From: Collinsella aerofaciens
GTDB taxonomy: Bacteria; Actinomycetota; Coriobacteriia; Coriobacteriales; Coriobacteriaceae
DNA length: 64,000 bases
Reading direction: 5' to 3'
Assembly: GCF_015548375.1 (NCBI RefSeq)
Contig: NZ_JADMWW010000006.1
Coordinates: forward strand, 1 to 64,000
The notes below the pieces were generated by a model. The model worked only from the letters and a program-made list of their open reading frames with translations, ran no database searches and had not been told where the DNA came from. Position numbers and translations under genes: made by a program. Below, in pieces: positions 15,992-25,284 of this stretch. Positions within the stretch are counted from its first letter, which is position 1, and the number at the start of each line of letters is the position of its first letter.

Positions 15992-16138
15992 TTGTTCAAA
16001 GCGGTAAAACCCGTGGTACAGGTCGCTTTGTTGATCGTCGGAATTGCCATGGTGTGCTTTGGTGTTATGCGTGGCGAGGCGGATGCCGTGCTGGCCAAAG
16101 CGATTAGGCTGTGCTTGGAGTGTATCGGAATTGGATAA
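15992..16138 (+). CDS. CD1871A-type CXXC miniprotein
   Basis: 48 codons, starting at TTG 15992, eight bases after AAAGGAG. A GTG at 15983 overlaps the ribosome site and is less likely. One membrane helix (about residues 8-26) is followed by VMRGEADAVLAKAIRLCLECIGIG with a CLEC motif (Cys41, Cys44) at the very end. This is the CD1871A family, small membrane proteins found next to membrane 4Fe-4S proteins and TlpA-like thioredoxins, exactly the neighbours here. The stop overlaps the next gene by eight bases. A role in passing electrons or binding metal at the membrane is likely; no reaction is known. Confidence 0.85.
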   Translation: MFKAVKPVVQVALLIVGIAMVCFGVMRGEADAVLAKAIRLCLECIGIG

Positions 16139-17033
16139 AAGAGAAAACACTGCGTCGCATGTTTTGGCCCGATTTCGCGGATTCATTCAGGCGGCGGCGA
16201 CGCTGGTCACCAATATTCACCTGCCAAACTTTGCCAAAGGAAGCATCTATCAGGGCGCGGGAAAAACAGTCTGCGTACCTGGACTTAACTGCTATTCGTG
16301 CCCCGCGGCATCGGGTGCGTGCCCCATCGGGTCGTTCCAGTCGGTGGTAGGTTCATCCAAGTTCAACTTTTCTTACTATGTTACCGGTACGCTCATTTTG
16401 CTCGGCGTGCTGCTGGGACGCTTTGTATGCGGCTTTCTGTGCCCGTTTGGCTGGCTGCAGGAGCTGCTTCATAAGATTCCCGGCAAAAAGTTCTCCACGA
16501 AAAAGCTCAAGCCGCTCACGTACATCAAGTACGTCGTGCTGCTGTTTGCCGTGGTGCTGCTGCCCGTCTTGGTGGTTAACGACGTGGGCATGGGCGACCC
16601 GTTCTTTTGTAAGTACATCTGTCCACAGGGTGTGCTCGAGGGCGCCATTCCGCTGGCCATTGCCAATGCCGGCATTCGATCTGCGCTGGGGCAGCTCTTT
16701 ACTTGGAAACTTGCCGTTCTCATTGCCGTGGTAGTGCTGAGCGTTTTGTTCTACCGCCCCTTCTGCAAATGGATTTGCCCACTCGGCGCATTCTATGCGC
16801 TCATGAATAGGGTGTCCTTGTTGGGGATTCAGGTTGACGCGTGCAAATGTGTCTCGTGCGGCAAGTGCTCAAAGGTTTGTCAGATGGACGTTGATGAGGT
16901 CCGCGCGCCCAATCATGCCGAATGTATCCGGTGCGGAAAGTGCATCGGGGCCTGTCCTGTCGATGCCATCAGCTATCGCTATGGCCTGGATGTGTCGGCG
17001 GAAAAGCTTCCCTTGACCGCTGATAAAAAGTAA
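16131..17033 (+). CDS. membrane 4Fe-4S binding protein (NapH/YccM-like)
   Basis: 300 residues, start taken at TTG 16131, which overlaps the stop of the CXXC gene. An ATG far upstream would run through that gene. The N-terminal part has CYSCPAASGACPIG, then membrane helices with GRFVCGFLCPFGWLQELLH, CKYICPQGVLEG and CKWICPLGAFYALMN, the CPxG signatures of NapH/YccM/CcoG relatives. Two ferredoxin motifs close the protein: CVSCGKCSKVCQMDVDEV and CIRCGKCIGACPVDAIS. It should take electrons from the cytoplasm to the outer membrane face. With the thioredoxin-like lipoprotein downstream it may power reduction of extracellular disulfides or peroxides. Confidence 0.88.
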   Translation: MDKRENTASHVLARFRGFIQAAATLVTNIHLPNFAKGSIYQGAGKTVCVPGLNCYSCPAASGACPIGSFQSVVGSSKFNFSYYVTGTLILLGVLLGRFVCGFLCPFGWLQELLHKIPGKKFSTKKLKPLTYIKYVVLLFAVVLLPVLVVNDVGMGDPFFCKYICPQGVLEGAIPLAIANAGIRSALGQLFTWKLAVLIAVVVLSVLFYRPFCKWICPLGAFYALMNRVSLLGIQVDACKCVSCGKCSKVCQMDVDEVRAPNHAECIRCGKCIGACPVDAISYRYGLDVSAEKLPLTADKK

Positions 17034-17062
17034 ACAAGCTTCGACAAAACGGAGGAATGACT

Positions 17063-18034
17063 ATGAAGCTTTCTAAGATTGCGGCCCTGTTTATGGTGCC
17101 GGTATTGGCCTTGTGCCTTGTGGCATGTTCGGCGCCCGGTGGCAATGCGAGCGAATCTGCGAGCTCCGATCCTAAGATCGCAGAACTCACTGCGCAGAAG
17201 CCGGCCAATGCCGACGAGGCCGCCGAGTTGTATGCAAAACTCATGCAGAAGGAGAACGAGATCTTTTCGAGTGATAACGCGCTGTGGGAAAAGGTATTTA
17301 ATGCGGCAAATAAAGACTCGGCAATGATTGAGGACGGCAGCAATTACGGCGATTTTCTGCTCAAGACCATCGACGGCGCCAAGGATGAGTTCACGGCGGA
17401 TGAGCTTAAGACACTCAAGGCCGGTGCACAGCAGATCAAGGAGATCGAGGACAAGCTCGAGAGCCTGGAGAAGGAGTTCCCCGGCTGTGGAAGCACGCCG
17501 AGTGCAGGCGAGAGCGTCGACGCTTCGACCGCTGGCATGACGGCTGGTGCCAATGCTTCGAGCGAGGCGACGAAGTTCCCCAGCTTTACGGGCAAGGACC
17601 TGGATGGCAACGACGTGAACAGCGACGAGCTGTTCTCTAAGAACAAGGTCACCGTCATGAACTTCTGGTTCACCACTTGCAAGCCGTGCGTGGGTGAGTT
17701 GGGCGACCTTGAGGACCTGAATAAGGAGCTTGCCAAGAAGGGCGGCCAGGTCGCGGGCGTCAATTCCTTTACGCTCGATGGCAACAAGGGCGAGATTGCA
17801 GATGCCAAGGACGTACTGAGCAAGAAGGGCGTGACATATAAGAACATCTGGTTCAAGTCGGATAGCGAGGCCGGTAAGTTTACGTCAAATTTGTTCTCGT
17901 TCCCGACAACGTATGTCATCGATCAGAATGGCAACATCGTAGGGGAGCCCATCGTGGGCGCCATCAGCTCCGCTGAGCAGCGCGCAGCGCTCGACAAGCT
18001 TATCGACCAGGCGATTGCGAATAGCGAGCAGTAG
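17063..18034 (+). CDS. TlpA/ResA-like thioredoxin lipoprotein
   Basis: 323 residues from ATG 17063. The ATG two codons earlier sits too close to GGAGGA. Signal peptide with lipobox LVAC (Cys22) anchors it outside. Residues about 30-145 are helical and charged, unlike standard TlpA. A thioredoxin fold follows with NFWFTTCKPCVGEL (Cys206, Cys209) and the cis-proline segment FSFPTTYVID. Third gene of the operon with the CXXC miniprotein and 4Fe-4S membrane protein; it is the obvious electron acceptor outside the membrane. The extra N-terminal helical domain is unusual and may hold the partner or substrate. Confidence 0.9.
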   Translation: MKLSKIAALFMVPVLALCLVACSAPGGNASESASSDPKIAELTAQKPANADEAAELYAKLMQKENEIFSSDNALWEKVFNAANKDSAMIEDGSNYGDFLLKTIDGAKDEFTADELKTLKAGAQQIKEIEDKLESLEKEFPGCGSTPSAGESVDASTAGMTAGANASSEATKFPSFTGKDLDGNDVNSDELFSKNKVTVMNFWFTTCKPCVGELGDLEDLNKELAKKGGQVAGVNSFTLDGNKGEIADAKDVLSKKGVTYKNIWFKSDSEAGKFTSNLFSFPTTYVIDQNGNIVGEPIVGAISSAEQRAALDKLIDQAIANSEQ

Positions 18035-18113
18035 AAAACGCGTAAAGCATGGCGATGATCGTGCACCGCTGTGCGAAGTAGTCCGCTACCTTTCAAGATA
18101 AGCTCCACCATAT

Positions 18114-18141
18114 AGAGGTCCCGCTCGGGACCTCTTCTTTT
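18114..18141 (+). terminator. intrinsic terminator
   Basis: Ten-bp perfect stem AGAGGTCCCG / CGGGACCTCT with a two-base loop followed by TCTTTT, ending the redox operon. Confidence 0.88.
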
Positions 18142-18287
18142 GGGCGCCGTCCCGTTCGTTTTTTGGCGCGGTTTGTTACATTCCTCACTGGCGTCGGCAA
18201 AAAATGGGGATAGAGTAGGACAAAAGCGTCGAATACGAACGGCGGAGGAGAGCGGGCAGGGTGCCTGTGCAGGAGAGGTTGCCGTCC

Positions 18288-21200
18288 ATGCTGGAGCTCA
18301 AAGGTATTTGCAAAAGGTACGTTACGCAGTCGTTTACGCAGGTAGCGCTCGACAGCGTGAGCCTGTCTTTTCGCGATAACGAGTTCGTGGCCATTCTGGG
18401 ACCTTCGGGGTCGGGCAAAACTACGATGCTCAACGTTATCGGTGGGCTCGATCATTTCGATTCTGGCGACCTGCTGATCGACGGTATTTCGACCAAAGAC
18501 TTTCACGATCGCGATTGGGATGCCTACCGCAACAACCGCATCGGCTTTGTGTTCCAAAGCTATAACCTCATTCCGCATCAGACCATTTTGGAAAACGTGG
18601 AGCTGGCGCTCACGCTCACGGGCGTGGGGCATGCCGAGCGTCGCCAGCGTGCGCGCGAGGCGTTGGAGAAAGTCGGCTTGGGCGAGCACGTTAACAAGCG
18701 CCCGAGCCAGCTATCGGGCGGGCAGATGCAGCGCGTGGCCATTGCCCGCGCCCTGATCAATGACCCTGAGATCGTCCTTGCCGACGAGCCGACTGGCGCT
18801 TTGGATTCAACGACATCCGTGCAGGTTATGGATTTGCTCAAAGAAGTTGCGCGCGACCGTCTGGTCATCATGGTCACGCACAATCCCGACCTGGCATACC
18901 AATACGCCACGCGCATCGTCAACCTGGCGGACGGCAAGATCACCGATGATTCCGATCCTTTCGATGTCGCTGACGCCACGCGCCGCGAGGCCAAGCCTAC
19001 GCGCAAAACCTCGATGAGCTTTGTGACGGCGCTGGGGCTTTCTGCCCGAAACCTCATGACCAAGAAGGGCCGCACGGCCATGACGGCCTTTGCGGGCTCG
19101 ATTGGCATTATCGGTATCGCGGCGATTCTGGCGCTGTCCAACGGCGTAAACGGCTACATCAAAAAGGTCGAGGAGGATACGCTCTCGAGCTACCCACTCA
19201 CCATTTCCAAGCAGGATTACGACCTGTCGTCCATGATGGGCGGACAGGGGGCTGCGGATGATGACTCGCCTGAAAACGTGGATTCGTCCGACGACAGTGC
19301 CGAAACCGATAAGATTCCCGTGGTCACGGCCGTAAAGGATATGTTTGCGAGCGTTAAGTCCAACGACATGACGAGCTTTAAGGCATGGCTTGACGACGGC
19401 GGCGACGGTATCGACAAAGAGGTCAACGCCATTCAGTACGGCTACGGTGTATCGCCGGTTGTCTATCGTGCCGGCAAGGGCGATGAGAAGCCCGTTCGGC
19501 TTGTTCCCAACGCAATGACCGAGGCTATGAGCGGAGGCGCGAGTTCGGCGGCAACGGTGAGCATGGAATCCATGGGAACCTCGGTCTTTAACGAGATGAT
19601 TGACGACCAGAGCCTGCTCGACAGCCAGTACGATGTCGTCGCCGGTCATTGGCCCACGTCTGCCAACGAAGCCGTGATGGTGCTTTCGAGCCGCGGTACG
19701 GTGGGCGACTATACGCTCTACAGCATCGGTGCGCTGGATATCGATGAGCTCAACGATCTGGTAAACAGTGCCATGACGGCCGACGGTGGGGTCAAAGCAC
19801 CCGAGACCGGCACCGACTTTACCTACGACGATGCGCTGTCCACGACGTTTAAGGTGCTGTCGCCGGCCGATGCCTATCGCAAAAACGAAGAGACCGGCAT
19901 GTGGACCGACATGTCTGGTGACGCCGACTTTATGGCCGCCAAGGTTGCCGATGGCATCGACGTACACATCGTGGGTGTGGTGCGCCCTAACGAGACGGCC
20001 AATGCGAGTGCGTTGTCTCCGGGCATTGCCTATACACATGCGCTGACTCGCCAGCTTATGGAGCGCGCCGCCGATTCGCAGATTGTGCGGGAGCAACTCG
20101 CCCACCCCGAGACGGATGTCTTTACGGGCAAAACCTTCGACGAACTGCAAGGCGAGGCCAAACAAGGCGTGGATCTGGGCAGCATGTTCAGTGTGGACGA
20201 GGCGGCGCTCAAGAGCGCGTTCTCGTTCGATACCTCCGTGCTCTCGGGTGTTGCCGGCGGTATGGACCCGTCGTGTCTTGACTTGTCCGAGCTGGACATT
20301 GACCTTTCGGGCGTAGGGAAGGATATCGACTTCAGCGACATCATGTCTAAGGCGCCAGCCCCCGATTTCTCGGGTGTCTTCGATGGGTTGGAGCTTACAC
20401 CCGAGCAGATGCAGCAAGTGGGGGCGCTCGCCAACCAACTGTTCACGGGCTTTATGCAGTCGGAACAGTTTAAGGCGCTGACGCCCGAAGATCTTAAGGA
20501 CGCGTCAAAGCTTGCCGCCGCGTTCTCGACGTATCTTGAGAGTGATACGGCAGCCCAGCAAATCCTGGCTCAGCTCAAGGCACTCGGCGGCGATGCCCTG
20601 GCCGAGCGCCTGCAGCAGGCGATGACCGACTATGTACAAAAGCAGCTGGCTCCGTATCTGCAGCAGGCTCTGGATCAGATGATGAAGTCGATCAGCGACC
20701 AGATTGCGACGACGGTGTCAACTCAGCTCAAGGCAGGCGCGGCAGGGCTCATGGGCCAGATGGCGACGCAGATGTCATCGAGTTTTGCCAACCTGGCGAG
20801 CGCTATGCGTGTGGATGCGAGCGCCTTTGCCCGCGCCATCCACTTCAACATGGACGCCGAGGACCTGAGTTCGCTTATGATGAGTTATGCCAAGGCATCG
20901 CAGCTTACCTATGACAACAACCTGACCACACTGGGTTATGCGGACGAGGCAGACCCCATCTCGGTCAAGATTTTCCCGCGCGACTTTGAGGCGAAGGAGC
21001 GCGTGCTCGACCATATCGATGCGTATAACAAGCAGGTCAAAGCTGCTGGCCACGATGAGCAGGCGATTTCGTACACCGACTATATGGGAATCATTATGGG
21101 CTCGGTGACCGACATTGTGAATACCATCAGCTTGGTGCTCATCGCATTCGTGAGCATCAGCCTAGTGGTGAGCTCCATTATGATCGGCATCATCACCTAC

Positions 21201-21527
21201 ATCAGCGTGCTGGAGCGCAAAAAGGAGATTGGCATCCTGCGCGCGATCGGCGCGTCGAAGCGCAACGTGGCCAACGTATTCAATGCCGAGACCTTTATCG
21301 AGGGCCTCATCGCCGGCGTCTTTGCCATTGTCGTCGTGGTGCTCGTGAGCTTTCCGGTTAATACCTGGGCGCTTGCGGCCAAACAGGTGCCCAATCTGAT
21401 GAGCCTGCCCGTGCAGGATGCGCTGGTGCTCATCGCAATTTCAGTGCTGCTGACGGTCGTTGCCGGCCTGCTGCCGGCCCGCAGCGCATCCAAGAAGGAC
21501 CCCGTCGAAGCCCTGCGCTCCGAATAA
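18288..21527 (+). CDS. MacB-like ABC transporter: ATPase fused to FtsX-type permease with huge outside domain
   Basis: 1079 residues from ATG 18288 (AGGAGAGG upstream). The ATPase has Walker [10 protein letters not shown] (38-46), signature LSGGQMQRV (142-150) and Walker [13 protein letters not shown]. After a linker comes a first membrane helix (about 265-290), then roughly 640 residues outside the cell, then three C-terminal helices with [20 protein letters not shown], the FtsX domain. MacB relatives use the ATPase stroke to pull the outside domain and move peptides, drugs or lipoproteins, or to signal. The outside part here is far larger than in MacB and contains repeated amphipathic helices. 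It may be an Actinobacteria-type peptide or cell-wall exporter; no regulator or partner is next to it. Confidence 0.88.
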   Translation: MLELKGICKRYVTQSFTQVALDSVSLSFRDNEFVAILGPSGSGKTTMLNVIGGLDHFDSGDLLIDGISTKDFHDRDWDAYRNNRIGFVFQSYNLIPHQTILENVELALTLTGVGHAERRQRAREALEKVGLGEHVNKRPSQLSGGQMQRVAIARALINDPEIVLADEPTGALDSTTSVQVMDLLKEVARDRLVIMVTHNPDLAYQYATRIVNLADGKITDDSDPFDVADATRREAKPTRKTSMSFVTALGLSARNLMTKKGRTAMTAFAGSIGIIGIAAILALSNGVNGYIKKVEEDTLSSYPLTISKQDYDLSSMMGGQGAADDDSPENVDSSDDSAETDKIPVVTAVKDMFASVKSNDMTSFKAWLDDGGDGIDKEVNAIQYGYGVSPVVYRAGKGDEKPVRLVPNAMTEAMSGGASSAATVSMESMGTSVFNEMIDDQSLLDSQYDVVAGHWPTSANEAVMVLSSRGTVGDYTLYSIGALDIDELNDLVNSAMTADGGVKAPETGTDFTYDDALSTTFKVLSPADAYRKNEETGMWTDMSGDADFMAAKVADGIDVHIVGVVRPNETANASALSPGIAYTHALTRQLMERAADSQIVREQLAHPETDVFTGKTFDELQGEAKQGVDLGSMFSVDEAALKSAFSFDTSVLSGVAGGMDPSCLDLSELDIDLSGVGKDIDFSDIMSKAPAPDFSGVFDGLELTPEQMQQVGALANQLFTGFMQSEQFKALTPEDLKDASKLAAAFSTYLESDTAAQQILAQLKALGGDALAERLQQAMTDYVQKQLAPYLQQALDQMMKSISDQIATTVSTQLKAGAAGLMGQMATQMSSSFANLASAMRVDASAFARAIHFNMDAEDLSSLMMSYAKASQLTYDNNLTTLGYADEADPISVKIFPRDFEAKERVLDHIDAYNKQVKAAGHDEQAISYTDYMGIIMGSVTDIVNTISLVLIAFVSISLVVSSIMIGIITYISVLERKKEIGILRAIGASKRNVANVFNAETFIEGLIAGVFAIVVVVLVSFPVNTWALAAKQVPNLMSLPVQDALVLIAISVLLTVVAGLLPARSASKKDPVEALRSE

Positions 21528-21558
21528 TGTGACAAAGGGACAGTCCCTTTGTCACATT
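21526..21558. repeat. REP-like palindrome, TGTGACA type
   Basis: AATGTGACAAAGGGAC and its exact complement are separated by one base. The first two bases are the end of the preceding stop codon. The same unit recurs at 27711, 28024, 60013 and 63741, and the GGGAC/GTCCC core recurs with other outer arms. Confidence 0.9.
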
Positions 21559-21651
21559 GAGACCCTTGCGAAAACGGGGTCTAATTACCGTTCGGCAGGT
21601 TAAGAACTCCCTCTCCCCGCTTAATGCTTGACGAAGAGTCCTCTGGTTTAT

Positions 21652-21669
21652 ATACCTATCGGTAGGCAT
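21652..21669. promoter_or_regulatory. TetR operator before the frameshifted OFA transporter
   Basis: ATACCTATC-GGTAGGCAT is symmetric at 14 of 18 positions. It shares the half-site CGGTAGGYAT with two sites in the divergent region at 23776-23843 next to the TetR gene, so it is the probable binding site of that regulator. Confidence 0.6.
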
Positions 21670-21702
21670 ATAGGATGTATTGTCGATAGAAATGGAGCAA
21701 CC

Positions 21703-22982
21703 ATGACTCTCACCACACCAGCCAAAAAAGATTGTCTCCGTGAAAGCGGCGCATTTGCTTGGGTCGTCGTTATTGCGCTCGGCTTAATGTCCGCCGGAAC
21801 AACTGGCACATATAGCATTATTGCCGGCTCATTCGTTGCTCCAGTATGTGAAGATCTGGGCTTTGACTACACTTCTTTTTCTTTCTATTTCACCGCGATT
21901 CTTCTTGGCCTTGCGCTTGGGCTTCCGCTTTTGAGTCGCTTCATTCCAAAAGTAATCGGCAAACCATGGCATATTTGCATTGAACTCGTCCTTATTGCCG
22001 CCGGCGCCGCAATGGCGTTCTACACCGAGGTCTGGATGTTCACCGTCTCCGCCGCAGTGATCGGCATCTGCTTTTCGTTTACAACGGGCGTCTGCATGTC
22101 CGATGTCATTGACCAATGGTTCAGCAAATCGCCCGGTCTCGCCATCGGCCTCGCTTGGGGCGTTAATTCTCTCTGCACGCTGTTATTGAGTCCTGTCATT
22201 ACGCTGGTCATCGAGCAGCAAGGCTGGCGTACGGGATACATCGTGCTTGCGGCCGTTTCTGCAGCTATGATTTTGCCTGCAAGCGCATTTATCATTCGCC
22301 TTAACCCCTCTGATCGCAATATGCTTCCGTACGGAGAGACCGCCTCCGAAACCCATGAGAGCTGCAGCGCCGATGAGCAGGAAGATGTCCTTTCGGGCAT
22401 GGCACTCCGCGATGCCGCGAAAACGCCGTCTTTTTTCTCTGTGTCCTCTTGCTTTGCGTGGCGCAGCTCACCTGCTGCATGAACCAGCTGTTTCCAACCT
22501 ATGCAAGCGAGGTCGGTTTCAATCCTATCGTAGGAAGCTTAATGGTCTCGGCAGCTTCACTCTCCGATATCTTCCTAAATCCCTTCGTGGGCAAAACATG
22601 CGACAAGCTTGGCGCTATTAAAGCAACGGTCGCATGGACAGGTGTCAGCATTCTTTCATTCCTGCTTCTTATCATTGGCGGAAGCAATGAGACCGTTTCC
22701 ATCATTGCAGCTGGTGTAAACGATGTCATGTTCGCCATCGTTGGAACCGCAATGCCGATGCTTCTCCTCTCGCTCTTTGGATCACGCGATTTTGGAAGGA
22801 TCTATTCGATCGTTTGCTCAGCGGGCTATGTCGTCGGTGCTTTTGGAATGCCGGTCATGATGAAGGTTTACGGCATGGCAGGGTCATTCCAGGGAGTATT
22901 TATCTTCTGCATTGCCTGCAACCTTATGATTGCTGCGTTTGCTATCGTTTCCGGCTTTCTCAATAAGGCTGCTGAAAAGTAA
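21703..22982 (+). pseudogene. OFA-family MFS transporter, broken by a one-base deletion in a T-run
   Basis: Starts at ATG 21703 (GGAG upstream). The first 12-helix half matches its paralogue at 26361 closely (ALGLMSAGTTGTYS, FYTEVWMF, CMSDVIDQWFSKS). At 22431-22436 there is a run of six T. If it were seven, the frame would continue PSFFLCVLLLCVAQLTCC, matching the paralogue's PAFFFCIGFLCLVQLTCC. As written, translation runs off into unrelated residues and stops at 22482. The second half continues intact in the other frame to 22982. Either a real null allele, a slipped-strand phase switch, or a sequencing error. Oxalate/formate-antiporter relatives exchange organic anions or related small metabolites. 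Confidence 0.85.
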
Positions 22983-23016
22983 TAAGCGCCGATTGCACCG
23001 GCATAGATTGCCACGC

Positions 23017-23060
23017 AACAGGGGTCGACTCCAAGCCAGATTGGAGTCGACCCCTGTTTT
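23017..23060. terminator. strong terminator between convergent genes
   Basis: Eighteen-bp perfect stem starting AACAGGGGTCGACTCCAA, six-base loop, then T-run. It closes the frameshifted transporter gene and also lies just past the 3' end of the leftward TetR gene. Confidence 0.85.
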
Positions 23061-23119
23061 CGTTTTAAAGGTTGCCCGCAGGCACCATGGGCGCCAACAT
23101 GCGCTTCAGCTTGGCTGGT

Positions 23120-23698
23120 CTATTTGAACATAAGCTCGACTATTCCCGCCCAAACCGCTTTCTCATCAATATCCTCACCTTGAGCGACCGTATTGCTTGC
23201 TCCCTCCAGAACGGTATAAAGAATTTGTACGTAGAGCATTACGTCGGCGCTATCGGAAAACGCGCCAATCTCTACACCATGAAGAAGGATGTCTTTAAGC
23301 GCATCCATGGTTCGTTTGGTCGCCGTCGCTTGACGTTCCTGAACTGCAGGAATTCGATTTGCTTGAACGCTAACCTCGGCCAGCACGCGCCGGCGCTTTT
23401 CATCGCTTCGATAGCCACCTATAACTGAATTGCCGAGCTCGATAAGCGCGGCCTTGAACCCGTCCCTATCGACTATTAGCGAGTAGTCGCGCTGATAGTC
23501 AATGGTCGGAAACATGCTGTCCAAGAGCGTAGTGAAAATCTCCTCTTTTGAGGGAAAGTAGTAGTACACCGACGGCTTGGATATACCGACAAAGTCGCAA
23601 ATCTTTCCGATAGACGCTTTGTCATAACCGACTTCTGCCACAAGATCGTACATTGCGTCCAATATTTTTTTTCTTGTGCTCACGCTGCATTTCTCCAT
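23120..23698 (-). CDS. TetR-family regulator of the deiminase/transporter locus
   Basis: 192 residues. The DNA-binding head has TRKKILDAMYDLVAEVGYDK, GKICDFVGISKPSVYYYFPS and KEEIFTTLL, a complete TetR helix-turn-helix. The C-terminal ligand domain is of common length and has no family-specific motif. It is divergent from the agmatine deiminase gene, and the space between holds two sites with the half-site ACGGTAKGTAT; a third lies before the upstream transporter. It most likely represses itself, the deiminase operon and the first transporter, and is released by the pathway substrate. Confidence 0.9.
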   Translation of the reverse strand: MEKCSVSTRKKILDAMYDLVAEVGYDKASIGKICDFVGISKPSVYYYFPSKEEIFTTLLDSMFPTIDYQRDYSLIVDRDGFKAALIELGNSVIGGYRSDEKRRRVLAEVSVQANRIPAVQERQATATKRTMDALKDILLHGVEIGAFSDSADVMLYVQILYTVLEGASNTVAQGEDIDEKAVWAGIVELMFK

Positions 23699-23775
23699 TG
23701 CAAATCACTTCCGCACTACCAACATTATTAAGGATGGCAACGGAACATCAATTCGTGTCCAAACATGACCACTAT

Positions 23776-23795
23776 ATACGGCGAACGGTATGTAT
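23776..23795. promoter_or_regulatory. TetR operator, site 1 of the divergent region
   Basis: ATACGGCGAACGGTATGTAT contains the half-site CGGTATGTAT and an opposed ATACGG. It lies between the divergent TetR and deiminase genes. Confidence 0.5.
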
Positions 23796-23826
23796 CAGTA
23801 GGCGAGCGGCAATTATTCAAAATTAT

Positions 23827-23843
23827 CTACCGAACGGTAGGTA
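23827..23843. promoter_or_regulatory. TetR operator, site 2 of the divergent region
   Basis: CTACCGAACGGTAG is symmetric except for its two centre bases and extends to CGGTAGGTAT, the same half-site as at 21660. It sits 80 bp before the deiminase start, in promoter position. Confidence 0.65.
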
Positions 23844-23922
23844 TAGTAGTACTATAGCAGGTGAAACCCCGCTATTGTCGCGGCCGGACAGCATCGCGGG
23901 AAACCCGACGGAAGGACCAACC

Positions 23923-25161
23923 ATGTACGAGAACTATCGTATGCCGGGCGAGTTCGAGAAGCGCTCCAACGTCTATGTGACATGGCTTCCCGATTACATC
24001 CGTGCAGAGGGCTACGATAACCGCCAGCCCTGCGTTGACGTGATCAAGGCTCTGCTCGAGTATGGCGACGTTACGGTCAACCTCAATTGCGGCACCCCCG
24101 GCTCCTATGAGGAGGCTTGCTCGCGCCTGAAGGAGGAGGGGGTTGATCTCGATCGCATCGAGATCACGCAGTTCGAAGACTCCAACTTCTATGTCCGCGA
24201 CAACGGTCCCAGCATCATGGTCGACGACAAGGGCCATTCTTATATGGTCAACCCCGCTTGGACCTATTACGGCGTGTGGGACAAGAACTCCCCGGAGTGC
24301 CAGTCCGCACGTAAGGCAGCCGTTCACATGGCGGTTGCGCTCGGTTGCTTCGATATCGTCAATTCCGAAATGGTTTCGGAGGGCGGCGACCGCGAGTTTG
24401 ACGGTCACGGCACTCTGATCGCCATCGAGGACACGGAATGCCGCAAGCGTAATCCCGAGTTCACGAAAGAGGAAATAGAGGCCGAGTATAAGCGCATCTA
24501 CAACCTCAACAAGGTTATCTGGCTTCCGCAGCCTATGCTCGAGGACGACGACTATCGACTGGGCATCCTCGACGAGAAGGAAGACGGAACTCCCGTCTTT
24601 GGCATGAGCTTTGCAGCTCACATTGATGAGATGTGTCGCTTTATCACTCCGAACAAGATTCTTCTTGCCGAGGTGTCCGATGAAGAGGCAGCCTCGAGCA
24701 AGGCTGGAGCAGAGTCTCGTCGCCGCATTGAGGCAGCCTACGAGATCCTGAGCAACGAAACGGACTGGGAGGGCAAGCCCTTCGAGATCGTTCGTATGCC
24801 CACCGCCGAGCCTATTGAAGTCGTTATCGCCCCTGGCGATGAAGATTACGAGCTCTATAAGGGCTTCATCGACGAAATGGGCGGCAAGTTTATGGATGGC
24901 ACCCCCTGGCCCGAGGGCCCCGTCCACTTCTACGCCGCAGCGAGCTACTGCAACTTCCTGATTTGCAACGGCGTCGTTCTTGGCCAGCGTTATTACCACG
25001 AGGGCATGAGCGAGGTCGTGAAAGAGAAGGATGAGCAGGCCAAGGCAGTTCTTGAGAGCTGCTTCCCCGATCGCAAGGTCATCATGATTGATTCCCTCGC
25101 GCTTAACCTGTCCGGCGGCGGCGTGCACTGCTGGACTAAGGACGTGGCGGCCAGTCGTTAG
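23923..25161 (+). CDS. aguA: agmatine deiminase family protein
   Basis: 412 residues from ATG 23923 (GGAAGGA upstream); the longer open frame crosses the operator region. Guanidine-modifying pentein fold with RDNGPSIM (92-99), EGGDREFDGHGT (153-164) and the nucleophile in GGGVHCWT (Cys403) close to the end, where agmatine deiminases have GGGNIHC. The reaction would be agmatine to N-carbamoylputrescine plus ammonia. A residue change around the active-site loop (VH for IH, WTKD after Cys) and 412 rather than about 370 residues leave room for a different guanidino substrate. First gene of an operon with a carbamoyltransferase and an OFA transporter. Confidence 0.82.
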   Translation: MYENYRMPGEFEKRSNVYVTWLPDYIRAEGYDNRQPCVDVIKALLEYGDVTVNLNCGTPGSYEEACSRLKEEGVDLDRIEITQFEDSNFYVRDNGPSIMVDDKGHSYMVNPAWTYYGVWDKNSPECQSARKAAVHMAVALGCFDIVNSEMVSEGGDREFDGHGTLIAIEDTECRKRNPEFTKEEIEAEYKRIYNLNKVIWLPQPMLEDDDYRLGILDEKEDGTPVFGMSFAAHIDEMCRFITPNKILLAEVSDEEAASSKAGAESRRRIEAAYEILSNETDWEGKPFEIVRMPTAEPIEVVIAPGDEDYELYKGFIDEMGGKFMDGTPWPEGPVHFYAAASYCNFLICNGVVLGQRYYHEGMSEVVKEKDEQAKAVLESCFPDRKVIMIDSLALNLSGGGVHCWTKDVAASR

Positions 25162-25284
25162 TGAGCCTTAGAGCCTGCGCTCTTTGGCTTAGGCGCCACA
25201 TGTACCGCTCCCCGAGGGATATCCGTGTTTTCCTCGGGGACACATTCACCAATAATTTTGATAATAATTCGAAAGGAAATAGGC

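Noticed and set aside
18807-20438. 543-codon leftward open frame opposite the MacB-like gene
   Set aside because: Antisense shadow, His/Arg-rich, no ribosome site.
23872-25128. 418-codon leftward frame opposite the agmatine deiminase gene
   Set aside because: The plus-strand gene has clear catalytic motifs; the antisense frame has none.
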